A stretch of 64,000 bases of DNA, taken from positions 14,957,001 through 15,021,000 of the forward strand of contig NC_065573.1 in the NCBI RefSeq assembly GCF_937616625.2, given 5' to 3'. The position numbers were made by a program, and so were the translations under genes. This document shows positions 35,044-47,584 of the stretch, piece after piece (within the stretch, counting starts at the first letter, position 1; each line of letters starts with the position of its first letter). A model generated the notes under the pieces. That model did no database searches and had not been told where the DNA came from. It worked only from the letters and a program-made list of their open reading frames with translations. Origin of the DNA: Mercurialis annua. Lineage: Eukaryota; Streptophyta; Magnoliopsida; Malpighiales; Euphorbiaceae.

Positions 35044-36342
35044 ATTATGGGAAGCTGAAGATGAAGAACACGATGCTAGTTTGATCTGGCGGCGCCGGCA
35101 GGGTAAGGTGGCGGCGCCGCCGGTTTGTTTTGGTGGCGGTGGTTCATCTGCAGATTCAGAGGTCATTTTATTTTGCTTCGTTCTCACTCGTTTTAACTCT
35201 GTTTCTCATGGAAAAGTAGTCAAAACCGCATAAAATTAAATAAGAAATCATAATATGGCACAATCAGAGTGTTTAAAGCTCATCTAAGCAAAATTATTTT
35301 TCTGGGCAGCAACTCGAAAATAGGTTTTTTCATGGCAAAAAACACCTAGAAACATGTATTCTAAGGCATCTAATCGATTATTTTCTGGGTTTGAACATTA
35401 AAAATAGCTAATTATGGTGATTAACATACTTTTCATCGAATTCGTGGCAATTTACTGAAAGCATCGAATTTAGCTAATATGACAATTTTAATGGCAAAAA
35501 CAATGAAAAGACTAAACATGCATCCTAAATCATGCAAATTCAACAATCATGGAAATTATGCATATATTTATGGAAAATCAAAGGAGCACAATAAGAGGGT
35601 CCTCAGAATTACCGGTCTGAGTCCTTGACTCGTTTTCTTGCAAAGTGGATGCGGAATCGAGCTTCGAATTTGTGCAGGGCTTGCGTTCTTGGGGAATCAA
35701 AGCGTTCTTAGTGTTTCAGGACTGGAGATTCTCTCTGTGTGTGTGTGTGTATGGTGGCCGAATTTACTGTCTGATTTTCTAGGGTTTGTGTGCCACCCCT
35801 GGCTAGACTAATTAGGGGTGTATTTATAATGGTAAGGGATGACCTAGGGTTAACTAGAGGTTCAGTTAGTTTTAAATTAATGTTTACCTAGTTAGAGTTT
35901 GATTAGGGGTTGAATAAATGTTAAGTGATATGCTTTTGAGATTAGGATTAGGATTTTAATTTTTTAATTAGGATTTTATATATTAAATTCGTATTTACAC
36001 TTAGTGGTTAGGGAAAAAGGTGCTAAAAGTTAATTTTGGTGCCTAAAAATATTAAAAAGCCACTGAAATCCTATAGGTTAGGTTATGGTTAATTCCAGCC
36101 CGTAAAACTTGCAAATTGACCCATAAACTTCTAAGATATGGCAATTAGTCCAATTTCTAGACTTAGATTACAATTTCTTTCGATTATTATGGGCTATTTA
36201 CGCCTAATTACGTTTTCATCCTCTGAATTCACGATTGTGCATAGACTACGCCTGCTTAGATTCCAGCAAGCAGATCAAAAACTCGTCACCCGGACGGATT
36301 TCTTTGGAAATCATCATTTGACGCTTCAGTTCCTTATCAATT
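35044..36342 (-). mobile_element. T-family LTR copy 3, truncated at both ends, reverse
   Basis: The minus strand follows the T LTR: GAACTGAAGCGTCAAATG, GACGAGTTTTTGATCTGC, AATTGGACTAATTGCCATAT, a TATA region CCATTATAAATACACC (about 35823), a (CA)n tract, GATTCCGCATCCACTTTG and GAACGAAGCAAAATAAAATG. Near 35085-35135 it has a GC-rich core containing the palindrome GGCGGCGCCGCC. The TGTAGACACC start and the CTCACA end are both lost. Confidence 0.82.
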
Positions 36343-36568
36343 ATAACGTCCTCATTTTTTTCCTTTTTCAATGGAAAAATTAGTTGAACTTTTTTTTTTG
36401 GCAAATCACCAAAAAGGAGCATAAAGGCTATAAACCCAGAAAAACAGAATTCAGCACAAGTTGATACAACGCTCAGCAATACAAAGCTGAGAAGAACAAC
36501 AGCAGGAATCTAAAAGCAAAGCAAAGAAATAAACTTAAATACAAGCTCTAATATTCTTAACACAATCA

Positions 36569-39500
36569 TCAACTCTTGGACTTTTTGCTTTGAATATCAA
36601 CTCATTTATGGCCTTCCAGATATAGTAGATAGCAGCAGTGAAAGCTTTTCTTCTTCTACAGGCTTCAACAGATCTACCTTTTGCTCTTCTGCAGAAAAAA
36701 AGAAACTTCTCTGCTCCAGGAAAGACACCCTCTTCTAATGTTCAGCATGTTCAACACTTCCAACCAAACATCTCTTGAAAAATTACAATAAAAAAAGAGA
36801 TGATTTCTGTTTTCTTTATGCCCTTTGCAAAAGCTGCAAATATCTTCATCAATTACCTTCCATCTCTTGAGTTTATCTTTTGTAGCCAGTCTGTTCTGAA
36901 TTGCAATCCAAGCTATAAAAGCAAACCTGGGAACACTATCTTTCCAGATTAGCTTCCATCAATGAACATTGCTGGTCTCATTCACCAACCTTCTCCAAGC
37001 ACTCCCAATAGTGAAATTACCATCAGGTCTAGTTTTACTGATAACCTGATCTCTAACATCATGACATATTCCATAATTCCCTTTTATGAATTCCCAAGCA
37101 GCATTAATAATCTCATATATGGGATCAGGTAAACACCACCTTCCATTCCTCCACAAATTGTTAATCTTAGCTACCTTTTTAATATCTGAACTTTTAATAT
37201 CAATACCTTGGAATCTCTCCTCAACAGACTGGCCATTAACCCAGGGATCACCCCAAAAATAAAAGTTTTCACCATTCCCCAACTTGTATTCAGACAAGGA
37301 AGCAATTTGAGGTCTAATTTTCAACATGTTCCTCCAACTCCATGAACAGTCCAAAGGTTTGGCTATTCCCCAAAAGCTAGATAGTCTAAGCTTGTTAATA
37401 ATAACCAAATTAGCCTAAAGAGAGGGTTTAAAAGAGATAATGTTCCACACATTTTTTGCTACAGCAGCAACATTCCATAGAGAAATGGCTTTAACCCCTA
37501 ATCCTCCACCTTTTTTACTATAGCAGACAATGTTCCATTTCACAAGGCTCCCTTTCTTCTCACTATTGCCATGCCAAAGATATCTTCTACACTTCTCTTC
37601 AACCCCATTGATAACTGCTTTGGGGAGAATAAACACAGCACACCAGAAGACATGCATACTTAGGAGAACAGAATTAATTAATTGGAGTCTACCTGCATAG
37701 GATAAACACTTTGCAGTCCAGGAATTTATTCTAGCAGATATTCTATCTATCAGCTCACTACACATGCTCTTAGACAGCTTAGAGGACATCAAGGGCAACC
37801 CAAGGTATTTCACAGGAAGATTGCCTTCTTTAAATCCCATTATACTCAAAATTTCACTTTTAATGCTACCATTAGGGCCACTGAAGTAAATAAAACTTTT
37901 GGAGAGATTAGGGACTAAACCTGAGACACTGGAGAAGTCCATGATGGTATCTTTCAGGATGGAGATAGAATGAGCATCTCCATTGCTAAAGAGGAACAGG
38001 TCATCTGCAAAAGCCAGATGACACAGATTGACTTTTTTGCAGCTCTTATGATGTATAAAACCAGTTCCACCCCTGGTATTCACCATTAAGCTTCTGGACA
38101 GATAGTCCATGCATAAAACAAAGATGAGAGGGGACAGAGGATCCCCTTGTCTAAGGCCTCTAGCACTTGGGAAATAACCACAGCTCTCACCATTGATTTG
38201 AATAGAAAACATAGAGCTTCTAATTCAACTCATTACCAGCTTAATGAATCCATTGTCAAAATTTAACCCCAGCAGGACTTCCTCTATAAAATCTCACTCA
38301 ACTGTATCATAAGCTTTTTGCAGGTCTACCTTCATGGCACAAGAACTCCCTTTCTGTCTGTGGTAATTTCTTACTAGCTCATGGGCTAGTAAGATGTTAT
38401 CAGCAATACTTCTTCCAGGCACAAAAGCTGATTGGCTTTTGGAAATGATTCTGTCTAAAATGCTGCTTAGTCTCTTTGCTAAGACCTTGGAGATAACTTT
38501 ATAAAGCACATTGCAGCAGGCAATGGGCATATAATCTCCTATGCTCTCAGGGATGTCCTTCTTGGGGATGAGAGTGATTAAAGTGGAGTTTGCTTGCTTA
38601 AGCATTTTCCCAGTCAAAAAGAACTCTTTAACTGCATCACTGGTATCTCTACCCACCATACTCCAACTCTTCCTGAAAAAACCATTGCCAAACCCATCAG
38701 GCCCAGGGGCTTTGTCATTATCTATATTGAATAGAGCTTTTCTAGTTTCCTCATCACTAACCATCTCACAGAGCATTTCATTTTCTTCTCTACTGACCAA
38801 CATACCTTCTGCAAAAACAGTAGGGTTGACACTTCTTCTATTCTGCATTTTGTCACAAAAGAAACTCTTGTAGTGCTCCAGAATTTTCTTCTTAAGGTGA
38901 TCTGCTTCTTCAACAAGTACACCATTGAAGTTAAGTCTGATAATTATTTTCCTGGCAACTCTCTGTTTCATGCATCTGTGGAAAAATTTATTGTTTATGT
39001 CCCCAAAGCAATCCATTTCATTCTTGATTTCTGTCTCAGCATGCTCTCCTCCCAATTAATCAGACTCAGAAAGTACTTATTAACAGTTCTTTCCTCCTCC
39101 ATCAGCTCAATATTTTGGGGATTGGCATGTAAGTCAATTTGGAGTTGACTAAGAATCTCTCTAATCTTGACAATTCTCATATCAATGTTACTGAATTCCT
39201 TCTTGTTCAGCTTTTTCGACTCACTTTTAGTATTCTTCATTTTCTGATAAGTTCTATACATGCAACAACCCCCACTACTCTCCACCCAACCTCTCTTGAC
39301 TGTTTCCATGAAATCTTGGTGCTCACACCAAGCATTAAAGAACTTAAAGCTCTTATAAACCCTCTCCCTGTTCACCTGCACTTTCACTACTAAAGGGCTG
39401 TGGTCAGATACTACTGGAGCCTGCACATCAAAATACGCATCTCCCCACTCTTTAAGCCAAGTCTCATTTACAAAACACCAATCAATGGTTCTCCAAATTC

Positions 39501-40080
39501 TGTCAGTTCCAATTTGATTATTGGTCCAGGTATACTTATTCCCTACTTTCTTTAACTCCATCACATTAGAATCATTGATCCAGTTCTTAAACTGCTAAGC
39601 AGCCTGATCATCAATCTCAGTACCTCCAATTCTGTCATTATTGCACATTACAACATTAAAATCACCCAGAATAACCCAGCTATCATTAATTCTCTTACTG
39701 ATATCATGTAAATGATCCCATAATTCAACTCTCTCACTAGTAATGTAGGAGCCATACACAAAAGTAGTCCAGCAACTCATACCATCACTCTTAAATCTGC
39801 AATGGATATACTGACTATGCACTATCTTGCTACTAACTTTGAACCTATTACCATCAAACAACACCCAAGTTCTGCCCATACTAGAACTAGAGTAGTTGTT
39901 AATAGAATCCCATCAACTCAATTTAGTTTTAATATTACCCCAAACAACTTCCCATTTATTAGCATTAACTCTGGTTTCTACTATCCCAGCAATACTTAAA
40001 CTATTTCTATTGATAAAAGCAACCATTTCAGATTGCTTGGATGGATTATTAAACCCCCTCATATTCCAAACACCTATCAT
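36569..40080 (-). pseudogene. LINE-B ORF2: endonuclease, reverse transcriptase, zf-RVT
   Basis: It starts MIGVWNMRGFNNPSKQ at 40080, the APE-type endonuclease start, then GIVETRV, WVILGDFN, TWTNNQ and VVSDHSPLVV, with all catalytic boxes kept. The RT follows with KAPGPDGFGNGFFRKSW, LITLIPK, SAFVPGRSIADN, AMKVDLQKAYDTV, LRQGDPLSPLIF and CHLAFADDLFLFS (FADD). YLGLPLMSSKLSK and a C-terminal zf-RVT motif (FAFIAWIAIQNRL, then CSFCKGHKENRNHLFFYC) complete it. There is one frameshift near 39000-39055. About six in-frame stops interrupt an otherwise continuous frame, near 39895, 39595, 38291, 38213, 37412 and 36956. Confidence 0.9.
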
Positions 40081-40322
40081 CGATCAATATCCAGAAGTCT
40101 AGAGTTCAGTCTCACCTTACTCCCCCCTTTATTTGCTACCATACTCCATTTTGACTTATCACTTACATCAAGATCATTTATAAGAGAGCTAAAAGTATTT
40201 TTGGTTTTAGAACTCATACCAGTATTTAGACTCACTCCAGAATTATGACCAGCTCTAGCTCTATTATTTCCACCAGTACTGGGACTAGTATCAGAAGTTT
40301 GAACATCTGATTTATTACTCTT

Positions 40323-41438
40323 CTAAGCTCTAGTAATTCCTCCAGAACTGGGACCAGCATCAGTATTCAGAATACCTCCTGCTTTCAAGCCACTTCCTGC
40401 CCTTGTATCACCAATATTATCCTTTTTAGTATCCTCTCCCCTGTGCTCAATCTTATCAACAATGTTCTCATTTACTTCATCCTCATTAAAGCCCCTTTTT
40501 TCAATGGCTCTCTTTGAATCTTGTGTCACCCTGTACATATTTTTAGAAAGTCCCATTCTACAGCATATCTCACATATTAGTGGCTTCCATTCATACACAA
40601 TTTTCTGTCTGAAGGATTCTCCATTCTCATCACACATCTCAACCGTTTCTGGAAAACATCCCATGACTTCCATCTCAACCAGGATTCTAGCAAAACCTAG
40701 CTTAGATCTGGTTATGGTACACTGATCACAATAGAGAGGTTTCCCACAAAAGCTCCCAATCTTACTTAAAATTTCAGGAGACCAGAACTCCCAAGGAAGA
40801 CCTGGGAGCTGGATCCAAACGGGGGCAGTTCTTATGTCGTTCGGATCCATGGACATTCTAGGATGCCATTTCTTCAACAGCAACGGCTTCTGATAAAAAA
40901 TGTATGGGCCAGATCCCAACACTTTGCTACAATCCTCCTCTGATTGAAACTCAAACAAAAACATCGACGAATTAATTCTGATGGCATTTAATAGACCAAA
41001 TTTAGACCAGCTGTTTCTGACGAACGCATTGATTCTTTCATACTTTGGGTATGTGCCATAAACACAACCCACCAAAGCATTCTTCCATCTATGTTCCTCT
41101 TTAACTGTCTCATTCAAACTAAAACTCACAAATCTTTCTCCATCCTTGATTGAAGGAGGGATATACTTTAACTCACTGGATTCACTTCTCTGTCTATTAT
41201 CAAATAAGTTGCTCCATTTCATTTTTGGGGGATCTGGTTTCTCCATCTTCTCAGATTCAACATCTTCTGTTATTTTCTCAGAATCAACATCTTCAAGTAA
41301 CTTCTCAGGAACAAATTCCACCTCAGCAGTAATTATTTCAATCCCATCATCAACATTTTCAGCCTCTTCAATGATCTCAACTTCAATCTTCTTAGTAGCA
41401 GGCGTAGCAGTCACCTTCCCATTGTGTTTTCTCGCCAT
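40323..41438 (-). CDS. LINE-B ORF1: DUF4283 and zinc-knuckle protein, apparently uninterrupted
   Basis: An intact 371-codon frame of the DUF4283 type common to plant L1 ORF1 proteins. It has an acidic N-terminus (residues 15-70) and the DUF4283 region (about 100-215: SLVGCVYGTYP-like, WSKFGLLNAIRINSSMFLFE, PYIFYQKPLLLKKWHP). PVWIQLPGLPWEFWSPE and the zf-CCHC_4 region (about 285-310: YEWKPLICEICCRMGLSKNM) follow. The knuckle is normally CxxCxxxGHxxxxC. Here His is Leu and the last Cys is Tyr, so zinc binding is probably lost even though the frame is open. The protein would bind LINE RNA. The start is the first Met at 41438. Confidence 0.87.
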   Translation of the reverse strand: MARKHNGKVTATPATKKIEVEIIEEAENVDDGIEIITAEVEFVPEKLLEDVDSEKITEDVESEKMEKPDPPKMKWSNLFDNRQRSESSELKYIPPSIKDGERFVSFSLNETVKEEHRWKNALVGCVYGTYPKYERINAFVRNSWSKFGLLNAIRINSSMFLFEFQSEEDCSKVLGSGPYIFYQKPLLLKKWHPRMSMDPNDIRTAPVWIQLPGLPWEFWSPEILSKIGSFCGKPLYCDQCTITRSKLGFARILVEMEVMGCFPETVEMCDENGESFRQKIVYEWKPLICEICCRMGLSKNMYRVTQDSKRAIEKRGFNEDEVNENIVDKIEHRGEDTKKDNIGDTRAGSGLKAGGILNTDAGPSSGGITRA

Positions 41439-41507
41439 ACCAGCGTCAGCGATAATCTAGGAGGCCCTAAATTTCAGGCGCTGAGAGAGAAACGGGGAGA
41501 GAAAAAA

Positions 41508-43550
41508 TGAATTTACTTTTAGTAGAAATAATATTTTTATAAAGAATAAATTAGAAAAACAATATAATTTGGAGCTAGTTATTTTTTTTATCCAACTTAT
41601 TTAGAGTTCTGTTTGTTTGGAAAATGCAACTGTTAATATTATAAAGAAAAAAATTAATATAATTGGGGATAGAAGAAAAAGCATACAAATGTATGCATTC
41701 TTTAAAAAAAAAAATACTTTTGCAAGACTTTTATTTAGAGCGATAAAAGATAACAACTTCACTAAAAAAGTTATATGTATAAGAAGCCCTAATGAATGGA
41801 TCATTCTTGGATCTTAGCGTCTCCATTTCATTGTAGAAAAAATTACGCGTGGTACGCATTTTTGTGTATCTTAATAAAAATATGTCCTCGGGGCGAAGAG
41901 TTTGAACCAGATAACAATCCTTAAGTTTCTGTTCTTCAAAAATCGGAGGACAGCAGGAAGACGAACTAGGTTGCAGAAATTTTGTTGATAATCAAGACCC
42001 TCTCCTCTACTAGCTAAACTTGCAAGCGTAACTATTGTCAAAAGTACGGTTTTCGATGTGTAGTCACTGACTCACTATTCCTTTTATTTCTTTAATAAAA
42101 TTGATTTCTATTTTTTTTTGTCAAATTAATATTTTTCTTATATATATATATAATATAATATAATTTAAACTTATTATCAATTTTTGGTTTTTTTTATTAA
42201 ATCTTGTTCATTTGATTTTTATTTTTTGTTTTTTATTTTTTTATTTTATTTTTTTATTTACATGATAAATATTAAAATAAATTTATTTTAATAAGTCTAA
42301 ATTAAGTAAATTATTACTCTCTTATTTTCAAATTAATAGACACTATTTCAAATTTTTTGTCCCAAATTTTAGACATTATATATTTATTTTATTGTAATTG
42401 TCAAATATAGCCGCATTAATTATAGAGAATATCTTGAAAAGATAATAAAAACTATAAAAAGATAAAAATTACTATTATATTGAATGAGGGAAAATATGGT
42501 ATTTTTGATATATTAACTCATTTTATCTAGAGAATAAAAATTTCTTAAGACTCATATTTATCCTAAACTGCCTATCAATTTGAGACAAAAGAAATATATG
42601 ATTAATGTTAGTACTAAAATTTTATCACTTTACACATTATTTTATTTTAATTTGAACACTTGTTATCTAATTTTAAACACTTTTTTTTACAATTAAATAA
42701 TCTTTCATTAATATCAATCAATTACAAGTGTAAGAATTTAAAAAAGATATAACCGTTTCTAATGATCTGACATTAAAATAGATATAAAATCTTGATTCAC
42801 AGATTGCCTAATAAAATAAAAATAAAAATTACATAATTGATTTACCATAATAAGATCCAATTCTTCTATATTTAACAGAAAACTCACTAACACTTCATAA
42901 ATTTTAATTTTAAACACTTCTCTTCAATAATTAAACTTTTGTTTTTTATTTAAATTTTTAATTTAGACACTTGTCTACTATATTCAAAGTTATCATTTTT
43001 ATTTTTAATTTGAAAACTTATCTATTGTATTCATATACTCTTTTTCTAATATATTATTTGTATTCATATACTTATCCTTTTAGTTTTAGCTTTTTGATTT
43101 AATGTTTAAAATTTGTTTCATTATATAATTTTTTATTTGTTTAAACTTTTATATGTTTATTTCTCATTTATTTTGAAATACTTATTATATGAAGAAATTT
43201 TCTATAAAATAAAAGTATTGGTAAATAATTGTTAAATGATTACAGTTATGTTCAAACACCATAAAAATGAATTACTAATTAAAAGAAATCAAAATAAAAG
43301 TAAAACATAACAAATACGAAGAACAACTATAAAGCAACTAACAAGCTACTAAAGAATTAATTAAAGAGCAACTGACGAGCAACCAAAAATCAACAAACAA
43401 TCAACTAATGATCAATCAAAAATTTATATTTAAAATATTGTAATAAAAGAATTGATGAGAGTTTTATTTTCTAAAATGTAAATAAATTTATTTATATTTC
43501 TATAATAATATTATTTTTGATTTATTTTAGTTTTTATATAATCAATGTTT
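41508..43550. other. AT-rich intergenic DNA
   Basis: About 2 kb of AT-rich DNA. I recognise no genes, RNAs or element ends. Short open frames near 41601-41817 are low-complexity. Confidence 0.5.
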
Positions 43551-43971
43551 AATTTTAGAGCAAATTACTCTAAACTCTCTAATGTTTGTAGTAATTCAAA
43601 ATTTGGTAGCTCTTATTTGAAAATCAAACGATTTGATAACTTAGTTTTCATCTCGTCAACAATTAGGGCTTTGATTAGTTCCGTTAATAGTTTGATATCC
43701 ACTTTCAAATAATTTGGTACCTCACAATTCAATTATGTCAACGATTTGGTACCTCACTTTCAATTATGTCAACGATGGTACCTCAATTTATACCTATTGG
43801 ATACCTCATATTTAATTTCGTCAACAATTTAATATCTATATTTAACAGAAGGTTGTAAGTGTTTGTAAAATTAAAACTGAGTACCAAATCGTTTGATTTT
43901 TCAACAAGAGATACCAAACTATGAATTATAACAAGTATGAGGGATTTTAGAGTAATTTGCTCTTAAAATTA
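43551..43971. mobile_element. Inverted-repeat MITE with AGAGCAAATTACTCTAAA ends
   Basis: The left end AATTTTAGAGCAAATTACTC mirrors the right end GAGTAATTTGCTCTTAAAAT. The interior also pairs loosely, and includes repeated CAATTATGTCAACGA..GGTACCTCA units near 43725-43785. The flanks share AATGTT on both sides, a possible eroded 8-9-bp duplication. It has no coding capacity. Confidence 0.7.
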
Positions 43972-44829
43972 TAATGTTATAAGGTTGTTCGTTTATTGAC
44001 GACAACGTGTGTGCATCTCCAATTAAACATGTGTTGTTTCGTTAATATTCTCTAGTAGTAAAGTTTTATTCCAACAAGTTATAGTTTAATAGTTTAAATG
44101 TTGCACAATATTCTGTCAAGATTGTGAGTTTAATTTTTTTTCATAAGCGCTCTCCTTAATTATATAAAAAATAGCACAGATTCATAAAATTAAAAATAAG
44201 TAAAATTTGTTATATTAATTTTTTAAATTTTATTAAAATAAAATTTTCTAAATGAATTTTAAAATGCTGAATTTTTTAAAATTATACTATAATATTTTAA
44301 AGAAAATTAATAATTTATATAAAACATATTTTAACAAAATTAATATTTTAATTGTTTTTAGTAATTGGAAAGGGAAAGCACTTTCGGAAGAAATTGAATC
44401 AACGCTCTTTGTGATGTTTCAATTAAATTAAAGTAACTTCAAATAATTTTTTTTTCTTTCTAGTTATTATTTAAGAATTCAAAAACATAATTTATATAAT
44501 ATAAAATTTATTTTAAAATAATTAAAAAGACAAACATTTAATACAAATTAATTATTCTAATATGTTCTGATTAGGACTAAAAATGAAGATACATAGTATG
44601 AGGTGGACAAGGCATGTTGATTGTGTAACATGACAATAGCTTATAATTGTAAAAGTAAGAGTTAGAAAAGTATAAAAATGATACTTTTTTGTATGAAAAG
44701 CTTAATGGAAAGTGTTCGACTAAAAGGGATATATCTGTGACTAACCCTTTATTGTATAGTATTGAATAGCCCATTTTCATTTTGAAGCTGTTGTTCTTCA
44801 GGAGATTTACATATTTTTTTATTTATCTA
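43972..44829. other. AT-rich intergenic DNA
   Basis: No gene or element boundary is recognised. The minus-strand open frame at 44577-44780 has no known domain. Confidence 0.45.
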
Positions 44830-46345
44830 AAATAAAAAAATATTAATTTTCATACCTCGACATAAAAAAGTTAAAGAAATTATATCATCTTTTTTAAGAC
44901 TTTATGTTTTTACTGCAACTGTCAAAAATTTAATAATTTTACTCTAACATATAAAACATGTGACCTGACAACTATTTTTTCTTTATTTTCTTTCTTGCTT
45001 TTTCTTTTTCTCTCTCCTTCCATTTCTTTTCTTTTTATTTTCTTCTTTCTTTGCACTTTTTTTCCTTTCTCTCATTTTTATTTTCCTAATGTCTTAAAAT
45101 TTAATTTTAAATATTTACAATCAGTTTTGAATTATTATTTTTTCTCGCAATTTGATTTTTTTTTCTATTTCAGATCTAGATCTAAAATATGACAATAAAA
45201 AATATGTATCAAAAAAATATATTTTTCACAAAAAATAGATATTCTTAATAATTTATGTTAATTTCAGCTTGCAATTAATTAAAAAGTGATTATTTTAACT
45301 TCTGATTTAAAAATATGCAAATAAAAAACGATCTGTAAAAAATAACTTTTTTCATAATTTTTTCATAATATTATTACAAAAACAGCAGTGGTATTATCAT
45401 CTCGGTATCATAATTTTTCTTTAAAAAATTATTTTTCATACATTATCATACTATTATCAGTAACTCTGTCATACTATTATCATTACCTATTTTTATAAAA
45501 AATTATCATAACATTATCATAATATACTTTATCATAATACTATCATAAAATATTATCATAATATTATCATGACGTACTTTATCATAATTATATCGTAACT
45601 TTTTATCATATTATTATCATAACATTATCACAATATACTTTATCATAACAGTATCAAAAAATATTATTATAACATTATCATAACTTTATCATACTATTAT
45701 CATAATCTTATCATATTATTATCATAACAGTATAATATTATGATATTGATATGATAACGTTAATGTTACAAATATGCTAACATTAATTATACCGAAATGA
45801 TAATCAAGCACTTTTCATGATAAAAAAATTGTTTTTCTCTGTAGTGCTATGATAATGATATGATAATCAGATGATGTTTTCTGCAGAAAATTGTTCTTTC
45901 TGCAAAAAATCGTTTTTTCATCATAAAATCATTTTTAATGTAGATTTTCAGATATTAAACTGAAAAAATTTAAGAATAATTTTTTTAGATCTGATAGTTA
46001 AAATGAATCGTAATAATCACCACGAGTTAAAAAAAAAATCGCTAAAATGTGGAAGAACGACGAATCGAAGGCGGAGTGAAGACGAAGCGAAGGCGGAGCA
46101 ACGACGGAGTAATAATGGATCGTTGAAGGAACGACGGCGGCGTGTTAAAGAAGAAAAAAAATAAATGAAGAACAAGAAGAAGAAGAAGAAGAGAGAGAGA
46201 GAAGAAAATCTGAGAAAAAAAAAGAGATACACATGTTAGAGTAAAATTAAAATACTTAGAGTAAAAGATAATAAGAAATAAGTATTCTTATAAAAATTAC
46301 TAAAAAGGTGAGGTATTTTTTCTATCTTTTTCTTTTTGAGATATA
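44830..46345. mobile_element. Long inverted-repeat element IR3 (borders approximate)
   Basis: On the left, AATTTTACTCTAACATATAAAACATG and a CT-rich tract (TTTCTTTCTTGC...) mirror the right side, a GA-rich tract (AAGAAGAAGAAGAGAG) followed by ACATGTTAGAGTAAAATT. The interior holds an ATTATCATAA-type minisatellite (45367-45745) and a CGACGAA/GAAGGCGGA-rich stretch (46040-46145). There is no transposase; the open frame at 46017-46232 is a low-complexity translation of the purine tract. It is probably a non-autonomous TIR element. Confidence 0.55.
45367..45745. repeat. Degenerate minisatellite, units like ATTATCATAA
   Basis: Dozens of TATCATAA/ATTATCAT units in about 380 bp. There are longer repeats of the form TATCATAACATTATCA and AATATACTTTATCATAA. 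It sits in the loop of the inverted-repeat element at 44830-46345. Confidence 0.85.
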
Positions 46346-47019
46346 ATTTACTATTATTTTAAAAAATAGAGTGTTTTTTCTAATTTTTCCTTGTTCTTGA
46401 ACCAAACGCTTTCTTATTACAGTGTTTAATTATCATGACCCAAAATCGAGGGCCGCGACCGGCGCTAGGGATTGGTATTGTAGTTCCGAAACCCGTAGCA
46501 AGCCTGAAATTCACTATAAATTTTTCGCAACTATGTTATAACACGGAAGCATTTAATTATGAAAACATTAATAGTCATTTTATAAACACTGACTACGTAA
46601 ATCTAACATCGTTATAATTATAATATTCATATTATACACAACAATAATTATAAATATTTTCCAACACTATAATATTATCCTAGGTCATGACTGGTCACAC
46701 AATGTACTACTGCAGCGTTCACGGAAGTCGGACTGTATATGGCAAGACAGACTTCCGGTAAAACAATGGACTTCTAGTCACTCCAAGTTTAGGTACCTGA
46801 AATGTTTTAAAACCACGGAGTCAACTTAAGCTGAGTGGGATATACCTTACTAACGGTATTACCACAAAAATAACATCGCAAATGAAATTCATTTATTTAA
46901 ATAAATATAATATCATTATATTACAAACAAAGGTTTGATCAGATAGAAATCTTAATCTTAAACTCCTAACCTTTCCTAACATGTATCGCATTCAAATCAA
47001 ATCATTTTGATCCAAGTGG

Positions 47020-47200
47020 TACGGTCCCAAGATAGTTCGACCGAGTTACCGCTACCACGTGGCATGGTCCCGAGATAGTTCAACCGAGTTACTCATGCCA
47101 CTGCTTAATTCCAAGGTGTAAGTCCCGAGATAGTTCAACCGAGTTACTCACGAGATACAGGTTCCGAGATCCCAGATCCACCGAGTTACCTCGTATCTAC
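47020..47200. repeat. Short tandem repeats, GTCCCGAGATAGTTCAACCG type
   Basis: Four imperfect copies of a roughly 55-60-bp unit centred on CCGAGATAGTTCAACCGAGT. G copy 2 has about three copies at 30715-30845. In copy 1 the corresponding place (about 2330-2560) has CGGT/CGCGG units of different sequence. Confidence 0.7.
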
Positions 47201-47526
47201 AAAATTATGATCCTCCTTTTCGATACACAAACATAATTAACATATATTGAGCTCATGTCAAACAATCCTAAGTACAAACATATAGACTCTTATAAATACC
47301 GGTGATCACACGACTTCAGATCACACATCATTTTCAAGCATAGAACAAATAGCAACAAAACGATATACAAAATTTCAAACATAAAAAAAAAACAAAAAAA
47401 AACAACACAATTCGATCCAACACCAAATATGTAATTCATTATCAAATATATAATAAATCAATACACAATTTAATTGTCAAACATAAATTATCAATGCATA
47501 TATATACATATCTATATATAAATATC

Positions 47527-47528
<2 letters not shown>

Positions 47529-47575
<47 letters not shown>
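47529..47575. repeat. (AT)n microsatellite
   Basis: TA dinucleotide run within G copy 3. Confidence 0.95.

Positions 47576-47584
<9 letters not shown>

Larger units (their letters stand above)
36390..41507 (-). mobile_element. L1-type LINE, minus strand, nearly full length (LINE-B)
   Basis: Minus-strand order: short GC-richer leader (about 41440-41507), ORF1 (40323-41438), ORF2 (36569-40080), a 3' UTR and a poly-A tail (T-run at 36390-36399 on the plus strand). The coding regions are far better preserved than in LINE-A, so this insertion is younger. No clean target duplication was found by eye. Confidence 0.88.

Noticed and set aside
46017..46232. Phe/Ser/Arg-rich minus-strand frame
   Set aside because: It translates a purine tract and repeats in the right arm of the IR3 element.
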